DNA of 7,848 bases. It comes from an uncultured Porphyromonadaceae bacterium. GTDB taxonomy: Bacteria > Bacteroidota > Bacteroidia > Bacteroidales > CAMTPD01. The first letter of the stretch is position 1. The number at the start of each line of letters is the position of its first letter. The stretch is from contig CAMTPD010000047.1 of NCBI GenBank assembly GCA_947074265.1, forward strand, positions 1-7,848, given 5' to 3'. This document shows positions 1 through 6,673 of this stretch, in pieces. Both the position numbers and the translations under genes were made by a program. The notes below the pieces were generated by a model. The model was not told where the DNA came from. It searched no databases and saw nothing but the letters and a program-made list of their open reading frames with translations.

Positions 1-52
1 CATACGAGAATCTCCGGAGTGACTGGAGTTCAGACGTGTGCTCTTCCGATCT
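1..52. other. Illumina TruSeq P7-side adapter with i7 index (synthetic, not genomic)
   Basis: The first 52 bases are the index-side Illumina adapter, running outward from the insert. Bases 19-52 are an exact copy of the TruSeq read-2 priming segment (starts GTGACTGGAGTTCAG, ends CTCTTCCGATCT). Bases 11-18 (TCTCCGGA) are the complement of the index TCCGGAGA, which I recall as TruSeq HT D702. Bases 1-10 are the tail of the P7 sequence with one mismatch: the last base is A where T is expected. Genomic sequence starts at 53. This is untrimmed library sequence and should be masked. Confidence 0.98.
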
Positions 53-245
53 GAAGAAGTCAAACAAACAACAACAAGCCGAAACCACAAAGAACACAAA
101 CACTTACATTATGACACAAAAACCCAACAACCATTTAATCGTATGAAAGTTAGATTTTGAAGAATATAGAATTGTGTTTTTGAAATAAACCTTTAATTTT
201 GCAACACGAAATAATCAACTCGTAATTTAAATAACGCTTTTAAAG
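53..245. other. Non-coding region upstream of pheS
   Basis: There are 193 bases between the adapter and the pheS start. Bases 53 to about 120 are rich in A and C; the rest is AT-rich. One forward frame is open from the adapter junction to a TGA at 158-160 (35 codons) and another to a TGA at 144-146 (31 codons). Both are low-complexity in composition (Lys, Gln, Thr, Asn, His) and match nothing I recognise, so either could be the cut-off tail of an upstream gene or chance. I see no tRNA, riboswitch or Phe-rich leader peptide that would suggest attenuation of pheS. The only supported element is the promoter at 171-201. Confidence 0.6.
171..201 (+). promoter_or_regulatory. Putative Bacteroidota sigma-ABfr promoter for pheS
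   Basis: TAATTTTG at 194-201 matches the Bacteroidota -7 consensus TAnnTTTG perfectly. ATTG at 171-174 supplies the upstream TTG (-33) element with a 19-base gap, which is the expected spacing. Transcription would begin a few bases after 201, giving a leader of about 40 bases before the ATG at 246. The match to consensus is seen in the sequence; use as a promoter is inferred. Confidence 0.65.
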
Positions 246-1265
246 ATGATTGACAAAATAAATACGCTACTGGGTGAAGTAGAAAATCTATCCGCAGCAA
301 ATACCGAAGAGCTAGAAGCACTACGTATCAAATACCTTAGTAAGAAAGGTGAGATCTCTGTATTGTTTAATGAGTTTCGCAACGTAGCTCCGGAGCAAAA
401 GAAAGAAGTAGGTAAAATGCTTAATATCTTAAAAGATACAGCGCAAAACAAAATCAACGCGTTGAAAGAAGCATTTGAAAACATGGGCGGAAGCAACGAC
501 GAAATCGACCTTACACGCACAGCCTATCCTATTCACCTAGGCACACGCCATCCGTTGTCTCTTGTAAAGAAAGAGATTTGCGACATCTTCAACCGTCTTG
601 GCTTTAGCATTGCAGAAGGTCCGGAAATTGAAGACGACTGGCACGTATTCTCATCTTTAAACTTCGCAGAAGATCACCCGGCACGTGATATGCAAGATAC
701 ATTCTTCGTAGCACACACCCCGGAAGTACTACTTCGCACACACACTTCATCGGTACAAACACGCGTAATGGAGACAACACAACCTCCTATCCGCATCATG
801 TGTCCGGGACGTGTATACCGTAACGAAGCCATTTCGTACCGTGCACACTGTTTCTTCCACCAAGTGGAAGCACTATACGTAGACAAAAACGTATCATTTG
901 CCGATTTGAAACAAGCACTTTTGTTCTTCGCAAAAGAAATGTTCGGAGCAGAAACAAAAATCCGTCTACGTCCGTCATACTTCCCATTCACCGAGCCATC
1001 AGCCGAAATGGACATCTCATGTAACCTATGTGGTGGCAAAGGCTGTCCTTTCTGTAAACACACAGGATGGGTAGAAATCCTAGGTTGTGGTATGGTAGAC
1101 CCTAACGTACTTGAAAGCTGCGGTATCGACAGCAAAGTATACTCAGGCTACGCACTAGGAATGGGTGTAGAACGTATCACCAACCTGAAATACCAGGTAA
1201 AAGACCTTCGCTTGTTCTCTGAAAACGACCAACGCTTCCTAGAGCAATTCGAAGCAGCACACTAA
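246..1265 (+). CDS. pheS: Phenylalanine--tRNA ligase alpha subunit (PheS)
   Basis: This is the catalytic alpha chain of the cytoplasmic alpha2-beta2 phenylalanyl-tRNA synthetase, which charges tRNA-Phe with phenylalanine using ATP. At 339 residues it has the usual length. Residues 1-85 form the charged helical, coiled-coil-like N-terminal arm that contacts tRNA; the class II catalytic core follows. Visible core elements are HPARDMQDTFF (144-154), the motif 2 region GRVYRNEA (188-195) followed by FFHQVEAL (203-210), a four-cysteine insert (C259, C262, C267, C270) as in Bacillus-type enzymes, and motif 3 GMGVER (305-310) leading into DLRLFSENDQRFL. A303 in GYALG is the pocket alanine known to set substrate selectivity in Bacteroides PheS. 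The ATG at 246 is the natural start, 44 bases after a good promoter. No pheT is adjacent; the beta subunit gene must lie elsewhere, as is common in this phylum. The gene ends 22 bases before a strong terminator, so it is probably monocistronic. Identification is secure. Confidence 0.98.
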   Translation: MIDKINTLLGEVENLSAANTEELEALRIKYLSKKGEISVLFNEFRNVAPEQKKEVGKMLNILKDTAQNKINALKEAFENMGGSNDEIDLTRTAYPIHLGTRHPLSLVKKEICDIFNRLGFSIAEGPEIEDDWHVFSSLNFAEDHPARDMQDTFFVAHTPEVLLRTHTSSVQTRVMETTQPPIRIMCPGRVYRNEAISYRAHCFFHQVEALYVDKNVSFADLKQALLFFAKEMFGAETKIRLRPSYFPFTEPSAEMDISCNLCGGKGCPFCKHTGWVEILGCGMVDPNVLESCGIDSKVYSGYALGMGVERITNLKYQVKDLRLFSENDQRFLEQFEAAH

Positions 1266-1287
1266 GCTTATCCTACTCATAACATAC

Positions 1288-1333
1288 AAAAACCGGATAT
1301 CACGAGAGCAACCTCCCGAGTTATCCGGTTTTT
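1288..1333. terminator. Bidirectional intrinsic terminator between pheS and mgtA
   Basis: A perfect 12-bp inverted repeat has arms AAAAACCGGATA (1288-1299) and TATCCGGTTTTT (1322-1333), with a 22-base loop. On the + strand the right arm runs into TTTTTATTTTTT (1329-1340), a classic U-tract ending pheS transcripts. Read on the - strand, the other arm supplies five Ts, so the same hairpin can stop mgtA transcripts, whose stop codon lies about 20 bases upstream of it in that direction. The gene arrangement is convergent, which fits a shared terminator. Confidence 0.9.
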
Positions 1334-1354
1334 ATTTTTTAGCATAGCAGCCGT

Positions 1355-3784
1355 TTAGAGCCAAGATGAAAACTTACGAATATACCATCGTTTTATCAAG
1401 TTTGTAAAAAGCAAATACAATAGAGAAATCACAATCAACCATAAGTAAAAATGCCACGGCATCGACGTAAAGCCAAGAGCAACTCCAACAGACGTATTCG
1501 GCAATATAAAACCAATACACAACAATAAACAAGCAGTACCAATCACTACCCTACTTGGTCGCGACTGAACAAAAGGAATCTTCTCTGTACGAAGCACCTG
1601 AACTATCAAAGTCTGCGTCACCAAGCTCTCCAGAAACCATCCCGTCTGAAACACAGCCTGATGCTCTACCGTATTTGCACCAAATACCCAAAACAGCACA
1701 CCGAAAGTCAAATAATCAAAAAACGAGCTAGGTGGTCCCATATACAACATAAAGCGCTGAATATCGCTAGCCGCCCACTTGCGTGGTTTCGTCAGATAAT
1801 CCCGATCAACCTGATCCCAAGGCAAAGATATCTGCGACAAGTCATATAACATATTCAAGATCAGAATCTGCAACGGCAACATCGGCAAGAAAGGAAATAA
1901 TGCACTCGCTCCCAACATAGAGAACACATTGCCAAAGTTCGAACTAGCCGTTATCTTGATATACTTCATCGTATTGGCGAAAGTCTTACGCCCCTCAATC
2001 ACTCCATCATTCAGTACACTCAAGCTCTTTTGCAAAAGAATAAGATCAGCACTTTCTTTACTGATATCTACAGCCGTATCTACTGATATCCCTACATCAG
2101 ACTCACGTAGCGAAGGAGCATCATTAATTCCATCACCCATAAACCCAACCACATAATTCTGCTTACGCAATGAAGTTACAATTCGTGATTTTTGCAACGG
2201 AGTCAACTTAGCAAAGATATTGCATCCAACCACCGTTTCGGCCAACTGCTCATCCGTCATCTTATCAATCTCCGCACCCTTTACCACAACATCCACATCA
2301 AGCCCTACCTCTTTACACACCTTCTTAGTCACAATATCGTTGTCACCGGTAAGCACTTTCACCTGGATTCCATTCGTTTTCAAAGTAGCCAGAGCCTCTT
2401 TTGCAGAAGCCTTTGGCGGATCCAGAAAAGCCACAAAACCATCAAGAACAAGTTCCGACTCATCCTTCACCGTATAAGCCTCTGCATTATGCACATCATA
2501 ATACTTATGTCCCACGGCAAGCAAACGTAACCCATCCGCATTTTGCTCTTCGGACAATTGCACAATCAACTGCTTATCACCCTCCAACAACGCTTCACTT
2601 CCATTACCTTTATCAATAAATCCGGAGCTTGCAATCATCTCCTCTACAGCCCCTTTGCAAATCAACAAATACTTACCAGTCTGTTTATTCTGCAACACAA
2701 CAGACATCTTTCTTCTGATAAAATCAAACGGTATCTCATCCACCTTCGTCCAGTCATTCTCCAAAACCTCTCTCCCCTGCAACTCGTCATTCTTGAGGAT
2801 AGCCATATCCACCATGTTCTTTAAACCAGACTGAAAAAAACTATTTTGAAAAGCATACTGCAATACTTGTTCACTTTCATTTCCAAACGGATCCAGATGC
2901 TTAATCAATACAATACGATCTTCTGTAAGCGTACCAGTCTTATCGGTACACAACACATTCATTGCACCAAAGTTTTGGATTGAATTCAATCGCTTCACAA
3001 CGACCTTATCCTTCGCCATGCGCATAGCCCCCTTGGCCAAATTTGCTGTAACTACTACCGGTAGCATCTCCGGAGTAAGCCCTACGGCCACAGACAACGC
3101 AAAAAGCAAAGCCTCTACCCAGTTCCCTTTGGTAAATCCCGAAATAAAGAAAACCACCGGAGCAAGTATCAACATAAAACGCACCAAGATCCAACTCACT
3201 TTATTGATACCGATATCAAAACTCGTTTGTACTTTACTCTGAGTCAACGATGAAGCCATCGATCCAAAGTATGTATTCTTACCAATAGCCACAACAATAC
3301 CTTCGGCCGAACCTATATCTACATTTGTACCCATAAAGCAAATATTCTCAATCATCAAGACCGACTCTTTCTCGTTCAGAACTATATCAGCCTTCTTCTC
3401 TACCGGCAACGCCTCTCCCGTGAGGGCAGATTGAGAAATAAATAAATCCTTGCTATGCAGTATCCGCAAATCGGCCGGAATAATATCCCCGGCTGCAAGC
3501 ACTACAATATCGCCAGGCAGCAACTCCTCCATCAATATTTCTTGTCTAATACATTCTCCACGATTATTTATCCGCTTGACTGTACAAGTAGTATGCACCA
3601 ATGCCCGAAGAGCTGCCGCACTTTTACCAGATTTATATTCTTGTGAAAACTTGATCACCACCGAAAGCAAAACCATTACGATAATAATAAACATACCCTC
3701 TTTATCTCCTGTACTCAGGGATACAGCAGCCAAAATAAAAAGAACTATATTAAATGGATTATTAAAGGCTAGAACCAACTGCAC
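1355..3784 (-). CDS. mgtA: MgtA, large C-terminal reading frame after the premature stop
   Basis: This open frame of 809 residues begins at a GTG that immediately follows the TAG and carries nearly all of the pump. In the numbering of the whole gene (add 77 to the fragment number) it contains membrane helices 1-2 starting at NNPFNIVLF, the actuator loop TGEALP (199-204), the helix-4 ion-path motif LTPEMLP (313-319), the phosphorylated aspartate D358 in DKTGT, the nucleotide-domain KGA (455-457), TGDND (556-560) and the hinge motif GDGINDAP (627-634). After these come the helix-6 signature NMLYDLSQ and the C-terminal helices. The Asn-Met-Leu-Tyr-Asp stretch and the lack of heavy-metal-binding CxxC repeats point to the Mg2+ class rather than Ca2+, Cu+ or Zn2+ pumps. 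If translated from this GTG, the protein would lack the N-terminal cytoplasmic domain and start at the edge of helix 1, so normal function is doubtful. Ion specificity is from family resemblance only. Confidence 0.85.
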   Translation of the reverse strand: MQLVLAFNNPFNIVLFILAAVSLSTGDKEGMFIIIVMVLLSVVIKFSQEYKSGKSAAALRALVHTTCTVKRINNRGECIRQEILMEELLPGDIVVLAAGDIIPADLRILHSKDLFISQSALTGEALPVEKKADIVLNEKESVLMIENICFMGTNVDIGSAEGIVVAIGKNTYFGSMASSLTQSKVQTSFDIGINKVSWILVRFMLILAPVVFFISGFTKGNWVEALLFALSVAVGLTPEMLPVVVTANLAKGAMRMAKDKVVVKRLNSIQNFGAMNVLCTDKTGTLTEDRIVLIKHLDPFGNESEQVLQYAFQNSFFQSGLKNMVDMAILKNDELQGREVLENDWTKVDEIPFDFIRRKMSVVLQNKQTGKYLLICKGAVEEMIASSGFIDKGNGSEALLEGDKQLIVQLSEEQNADGLRLLAVGHKYYDVHNAEAYTVKDESELVLDGFVAFLDPPKASAKEALATLKTNGIQVKVLTGDNDIVTKKVCKEVGLDVDVVVKGAEIDKMTDEQLAETVVGCNIFAKLTPLQKSRIVTSLRKQNYVVGFMGDGINDAPSLRESDVGISVDTAVDISKESADLILLQKSLSVLNDGVIEGRKTFANTMKYIKITASSNFGNVFSMLGASALFPFLPMLPLQILILNMLYDLSQISLPWDQVDRDYLTKPRKWAASDIQRFMLYMGPPSSFFDYLTFGVLFWVFGANTVEHQAVFQTGWFLESLVTQTLIVQVLRTEKIPFVQSRPSRVVIGTACLLLCIGFILPNTSVGVALGFTSMPWHFYLWLIVISLLYLLFTNLIKRWYIRKFSSWL

Positions 3785-4015
3785 CTACCACGGTTTTTCT
3801 TTGTCATGTGATACTACATTTCGTCCAAATCTCTTTTTTGCGTCATCTACAACATCCTGCGACAATCCATTTACAGAAGAATCAAACTCCCTCATCAATT
3901 CATCCTGTGGCAACGACGACAAAGATCGTATATGATTTATAATCAACAACTCATCAGCAGAAGGCTCATGATTACCAATATTCTTATGGATTGTTTTAAA
4001 AAATGATTTCCTCAT
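3785..4015 (-). CDS. MgtA, N-terminal 76-residue fragment
   Basis: This is the 5' part of the interrupted mgtA. Its 76 residues correspond to the cytoplasmic cation-ATPase N-terminal domain. There is a basic start (MRKSFFKTIHK), then the typical helical pattern in which a short acidic segment (LMREFDSS) is followed by GLSQDVVDDAKKRFGRNVV, the family's 'GLt..eA..R...yG.N' signature, and then KEKPW just before membrane helix 1. It ends at the TAG at 3785-3787. Alone it has no membrane segment and no catalytic residue, so it would be a non-functional stub. The ATG at 4013-4015 is the natural start; a second ATG five bases upstream is out of frame and stops at once. Confidence 0.8.
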   Translation of the reverse strand: MRKSFFKTIHKNIGNHEPSADELLIINHIRSLSSLPQDELMREFDSSVNGLSQDVVDDAKKRFGRNVVSHDKEKPW

Positions 4016-4099
4016 AACATCTTATACATAATAGTCTTATTTAAATAACAAACAATCAAGTAATAGTTTCTTAAAGTACGCTTCAACATCAATATTTAC

Positions 4100-4107
4100 T
4101 ATATTTG
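4100..4107 (+). promoter_or_regulatory. Putative -7 promoter element for the redox protein-sulfatase operon
   Basis: TATATTTG matches the Bacteroidota -7 consensus TAnnTTTG and lies 25 bases before the ATG at 4133, implying a leader of about 20 bases. No convincing TTTG or TTG element sits at the expected distance upstream, so only half of the promoter is seen. The 117-base divergent gap (4016-4132) otherwise holds AT-rich sequence. It is too short for a Mg2+-sensing M-box leader on the mgtA side, and I see no clear - strand promoter. Confidence 0.45.
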
Positions 4108-4132
4108 ATCAATAATTCACAACACATACACC

Positions 4133-4903
4133 ATGAATTTACAACGCATACACCTAGCCTACTTCAGTGCCACAGGCACTACAGCCCGCTACATGCAAGC
4201 CATCAGCAAAGGCATCGATGCATCCCAAACAAACACAATCAAGTTAGCCGATATCAAAACCGACACAATCACCATACCGGCAGACGAACTCATCGTATTC
4301 GGCATTCCCGTATTCTCGGGTCGGGTACCCGAATTTGCACGAAAAGCAATTCAACAGATCAAAGGCAACAACACACCCGCCATCATCACCTGCATATATG
4401 GCAATCGAGACTTCGACGATGCCCTCCTCGAACTCAAAGACCTTGCACAAGCCAACGGATTCAATGTTGTATCAGCAGCAGCATTCGTTGCACAGCACTC
4501 TATATTTCCGAAAGTTGCACAAGGCAGACCTCACACCGCCGACCTCGAAGAGGCCAAACAATTCGCAGCCGAAAGCATCAAATCAATACACACCAATACC
4601 ACCATTCTTGTAAAAGGCAACTATCCATACCGAGCCATCAAGCCCGTACCGCTACACCCTACCACGACAAAACAGTGCAACAACTGCGGACGCTGCATGA
4701 AACAATGCCCCGTACAAGCCATAAACCCCGACAACCCTAAAAAGATCGATAAGAAGAAATGCATCTCTTGCATGCACTGCATCAGCACTTGCCCACAACA
4801 AGCAAAGAAACTAAGCGGACTACTCTACTGGATCGCAACAACGAAATTCACCAAAAGCTTCGCTACACACCGCGACAATTACATGGTCTATCAAACCAGT
4901 TAA
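4133..4903 (+). CDS. EFR1-type flavodoxin-ferredoxin hybrid protein
   Basis: A 256-residue cytoplasmic electron-transfer protein with two parts. Residues 1-165 form a flavodoxin-like FMN-binding fold: the phosphate loop FSATGTTARY (11-20), the second flavin loop FGIPVFSGRVP (56-66) and the YGNRDFDDALLEL segment (89-101), a hallmark of the proteins annotated as 'EFR1 family ferrodoxin'. Residues 180-222 carry two [4Fe-4S] ferredoxin motifs, CNNCGRCMKQCP (Cys 182, 185, 188, 192) and CISCMHCISTCP (Cys 210, 213, 216, 220), all complete. Such proteins should shuttle electrons between FMN and iron-sulfur clusters in anaerobic metabolism, but I know of no assigned partner. There is no signal peptide. 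The sulfatase follows after 52 bases with no terminator or promoter-like sequence between, suggesting co-transcription. The coding strand is very C-rich and T-poor, yet the motifs are all in this frame, so the long overlapping frame starting at 4105 is a shadow. Confidence 0.92.
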   Translation: MNLQRIHLAYFSATGTTARYMQAISKGIDASQTNTIKLADIKTDTITIPADELIVFGIPVFSGRVPEFARKAIQQIKGNNTPAIITCIYGNRDFDDALLELKDLAQANGFNVVSAAAFVAQHSIFPKVAQGRPHTADLEEAKQFAAESIKSIHTNTTILVKGNYPYRAIKPVPLHPTTTKQCNNCGRCMKQCPVQAINPDNPKKIDKKKCISCMHCISTCPQQAKKLSGLLYWIATTKFTKSFATHRDNYMVYQTS

Positions 4904-4955
4904 GCTCCACCGCTTACTACCTATATCAATAACCCCGAATAAAAACAAACACGAC

Positions 4956-6536
4956 ATGAGTAAAATAATCAGCTCTACACTAGCCCTTACAGCTTGCCTC
5001 AGCCACACGGCCTCAGCCCAACACACACAGAAACAGCCCAACATCGTACTCATCATGTGCGACGATATGGGCTTCTCCGACCTCGGATGCTACGGAAGCG
5101 AAGTAGAAACCCCACACATCGACCTACTCGCACAAAACGGCACACGCTTTACCCAAATGAAAAACGCAGGACGCAGCTGCCCCAGTCGCGCCTCCCTGCT
5201 TACCGGATATTATCCACATGCAGCAGGAATGGGTTGGATGACAGCCGTAGACGAACACCGCGAAGGCTACCGCGGACAAATAGCCGACAATATTCCCACA
5301 TTGGCAGAAGTACTTCGCTCGGCCGGTTATGCAACCTACATGAGCGGCAAATGGCACGTAACCGTAGACGGAGCCTTCGACGGCCCCAATGGCAGTTATC
5401 CCGTACAACGAGGATTCGATCACTACTACGGAAGCCTTAGTGGCGGAGGCAGTTACTATACCCCAAAAGCCCTCTACCACAATACCGACAAAATCACCCG
5501 GGTTCCCGACGATTACTATTACACGACCGCCATCACCGACACGGCAGTCAGCTACATCAACCGTCACAATTTCGACCAACCCATGTTTATGTACGTAGCC
5601 CACTACGCGCCACACCTGCCACTCGAAGCACCCCAAGACCGAGTCGAGAAGTGCAAAGACCGCTATAAGGTAGGTTATGACATACTCAAGCAAGCACGCT
5701 TTGCCCAGCTCAAAAAAGAAGGACTCATTCCACAAAATATGACCCTTCCACTACACGAACGCGAATTCAACGGCAAGCGTCCCTCTTGGAACGAACTCAG
5801 CGACAAGCAACAACAGCAATGGATCAACGACATGGCAACCTATGCAGCCATGATCGAAATAATGGACGACGGCATCGGATCCTTAGTACAAACCCTCAAG
5901 GAAAAAGGCGAATACGACAACACCATCTTCCTATTCCTCAGCGACAACGGATCTACCAGCGAAGGAGGCTTTATCAAGCAACTCATGGCCGACCTCAGCA
6001 ACACCCCCTATCGCAGCTACAAACAATGGTGCTATCAAGGAGGAACCAGTACACCACTTATCATAGCAGGAGGAAAAGACACCCCACTCGCACATCGTAC
6101 AGGCATCAGCAATCAGGCAGCACACATCATCGACCTATTCCCTACTTGCATCGATCTTGCCTCCGTATCGTATCCTAAAAAGCACAACGGCAACAAGGTA
6201 TCCCTGCAAGGAACCTCACTCCTGCCCGCACTCAAAGGCAAACAGCTACCCAAGCGCGATCTATACTTCGAGCATCAAACCTCGTGCGCCATCATCTCCG
6301 ACGGATGGAAACTCGTACGTGGCAACGGCAAGAAAGACTGGGAACTCATCAACCTCAACACCGATCCCTTCGAGCAGCACGACCTATCGCAGGCCAACCC
6401 TGCCAAAGTAGCCGAGCTCGAAAAACGCTGGAACAAATGGGCCCACAAGCAAAACGTATTCCCATTCGAATACCTCCCATGGACCGAGCGCATCAACCAC
6501 TACAAAAAGCTCAACCCCGACCAACGCGGCGAGTAG
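4956..6536 (+). CDS. Exported Cys-type sulfatase (arylsulfatase family, S1)
   Basis: A 526-residue type I sulfatase that hydrolyses a sulfate ester, probably on a glycan or aryl substrate, outside the cytoplasm. An N-terminal signal peptide is visible, with possible cleavage at ASA-Q (residues 19-22); an LTAC at 11-14 could alternatively act as a lipobox. The mature domain starts QPNIVLIMCDDMGFSDLGC with the metal-binding D36 and D37. The sulfatase signature is CPSRASLLTG (75-84), where C75 would be converted to formylglycine, and the second signature is GKWHV (131-135). H220 in APHLPL and the SDNG pair D330/N331 complete the recognisable metal and substrate ligands. The insert after APHLPLEAPQ (RYKVGYDILKQARFAQLKKEGLIP) resembles Pseudomonas AtsA-like arylsulfatases (SulfAtlas S1_4 by memory, not checked). 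Length is normal and no key residue is missing. A Cys-type sulfatase in an anaerobe needs a radical-SAM maturase, which is not in the window. GC content is visibly higher than in the SusD gene beyond it. Exact substrate unknown. Confidence 0.95.
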   Translation: MSKIISSTLALTACLSHTASAQHTQKQPNIVLIMCDDMGFSDLGCYGSEVETPHIDLLAQNGTRFTQMKNAGRSCPSRASLLTGYYPHAAGMGWMTAVDEHREGYRGQIADNIPTLAEVLRSAGYATYMSGKWHVTVDGAFDGPNGSYPVQRGFDHYYGSLSGGGSYYTPKALYHNTDKITRVPDDYYYTTAITDTAVSYINRHNFDQPMFMYVAHYAPHLPLEAPQDRVEKCKDRYKVGYDILKQARFAQLKKEGLIPQNMTLPLHEREFNGKRPSWNELSDKQQQQWINDMATYAAMIEIMDDGIGSLVQTLKEKGEYDNTIFLFLSDNGSTSEGGFIKQLMADLSNTPYRSYKQWCYQGGTSTPLIIAGGKDTPLAHRTGISNQAAHIIDLFPTCIDLASVSYPKKHNGNKVSLQGTSLLPALKGKQLPKRDLYFEHQTSCAIISDGWKLVRGNGKKDWELINLNTDPFEQHDLSQANPAKVAELEKRWNKWAHKQNVFPFEYLPWTERINHYKKLNPDQRGE

Positions 6537-6611
6537 CAACACAATAGCATTATGTAGCATCGCGCACTACATGCCAATACATTTCGCAAACGCTTATTTT
6601 TATTATACACC

Positions 6612-6651
6612 AAGGGCTGCCTGCTTGCACAACGCAAACCAGGCAGCCCTT
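6612..6651. terminator. Bidirectional hairpin terminator between the sulfatase and SusD-like genes
   Basis: A perfect 12-bp GC-rich stem has arms AAGGGCTGCCTG (6612-6623) and CAGGCAGCCCTT (6640-6651). Its 16-base loop itself contains a 4-bp stem (TTGC 6625-6628, GCAA 6634-6637). It lies 75 bases after the sulfatase stop and 22 bases beyond the stop of the convergent SusD-like gene. T-tracts are weak on both sides (TTTACTTATT on +; an AT-rich stretch on -), but stem strength and the convergent position make a shared terminator likely. The rest of the 137-base gap (6537-6673) shows no gene. Confidence 0.85.
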
Positions 6652-6673
6652 TACTTATTCATCTAAAAAAACA

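Larger units (their letters stand above)
1355..4015 (-). pseudogene. mgtA: Magnesium-translocating P-type ATPase (MgtA/MgtB type), interrupted by one in-frame amber codon
   Basis: The full locus is 887 codons including the final stop, close to the usual 890-900 residues of MgtA-family P3B ATPases, which import Mg2+ through the inner membrane at the cost of ATP. It stays in one frame from the ATG at 4013-4015 to the TAA at 1355-1357, except for a TAG at 3785-3787 (codon 77). The flanking residues KPW and VQLVLAFNNPF align to the family pattern in which a second aromatic residue, usually Trp, follows PW just before the first membrane helix. TGG to TAG is therefore the simplest explanation: one G-to-A change on the coding strand, which would be C in place of T at + strand 3786. 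Everything else, including all catalytic motifs, is intact, so the lesion is recent or a sequencing error. Were it real, only readthrough, suppression or restart at the GTG directly after the stop could give a product. Convergent with pheS; divergent from the redox gene. Confidence 0.85.

Noticed and set aside
60..134. A 24-residue hydrophobic - strand ORF near the left end
   Set aside because: Its hydrophobic look comes from a G/T-rich complement of an A/C-rich stretch; there is no promoter or start context to support it.
111..146. An 11-residue ORF upstream of pheS as a possible attenuator leader peptide
   Set aside because: It contains no phenylalanine, lies upstream of the likely transcription start, and has no following terminator/antiterminator pair.
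674..1135. A 153-codon antisense frame inside pheS
   Set aside because: PheS motifs run continuously through this stretch; the antisense product resembles no family.
4016..4132. A Mg2+-sensing M-box riboswitch or - strand promoter upstream of mgtA
   Set aside because: The gap is too short for an M-box with its own promoter. The best - strand -7 candidate (complement of 4023-4030) matches poorly and would start transcription right at the ATG.
4105..4740. A 211-codon + frame overlapping the redox protein gene
   Set aside because: It is rich in His, Gln, Arg and Ser with no motif; the overlapping frame from 4133 has FMN loops and eight correctly spaced cysteines.
5124..5735. A 203-codon antisense reading frame inside the sulfatase gene
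   Set aside because: It lies opposite a gene with complete catalytic motifs, has no recognisable domain, and its Val/Cys/Gly-rich make-up is what the complement of this C-rich coding strand would give.
6552..6572. A small inverted repeat (ATGTAG and CTACAT) just after the sulfatase stop
   Set aside because: It has only six base pairs with a 9-base loop and no T-tract; the 12-bp hairpin at 6612-6651 is the convincing terminator.
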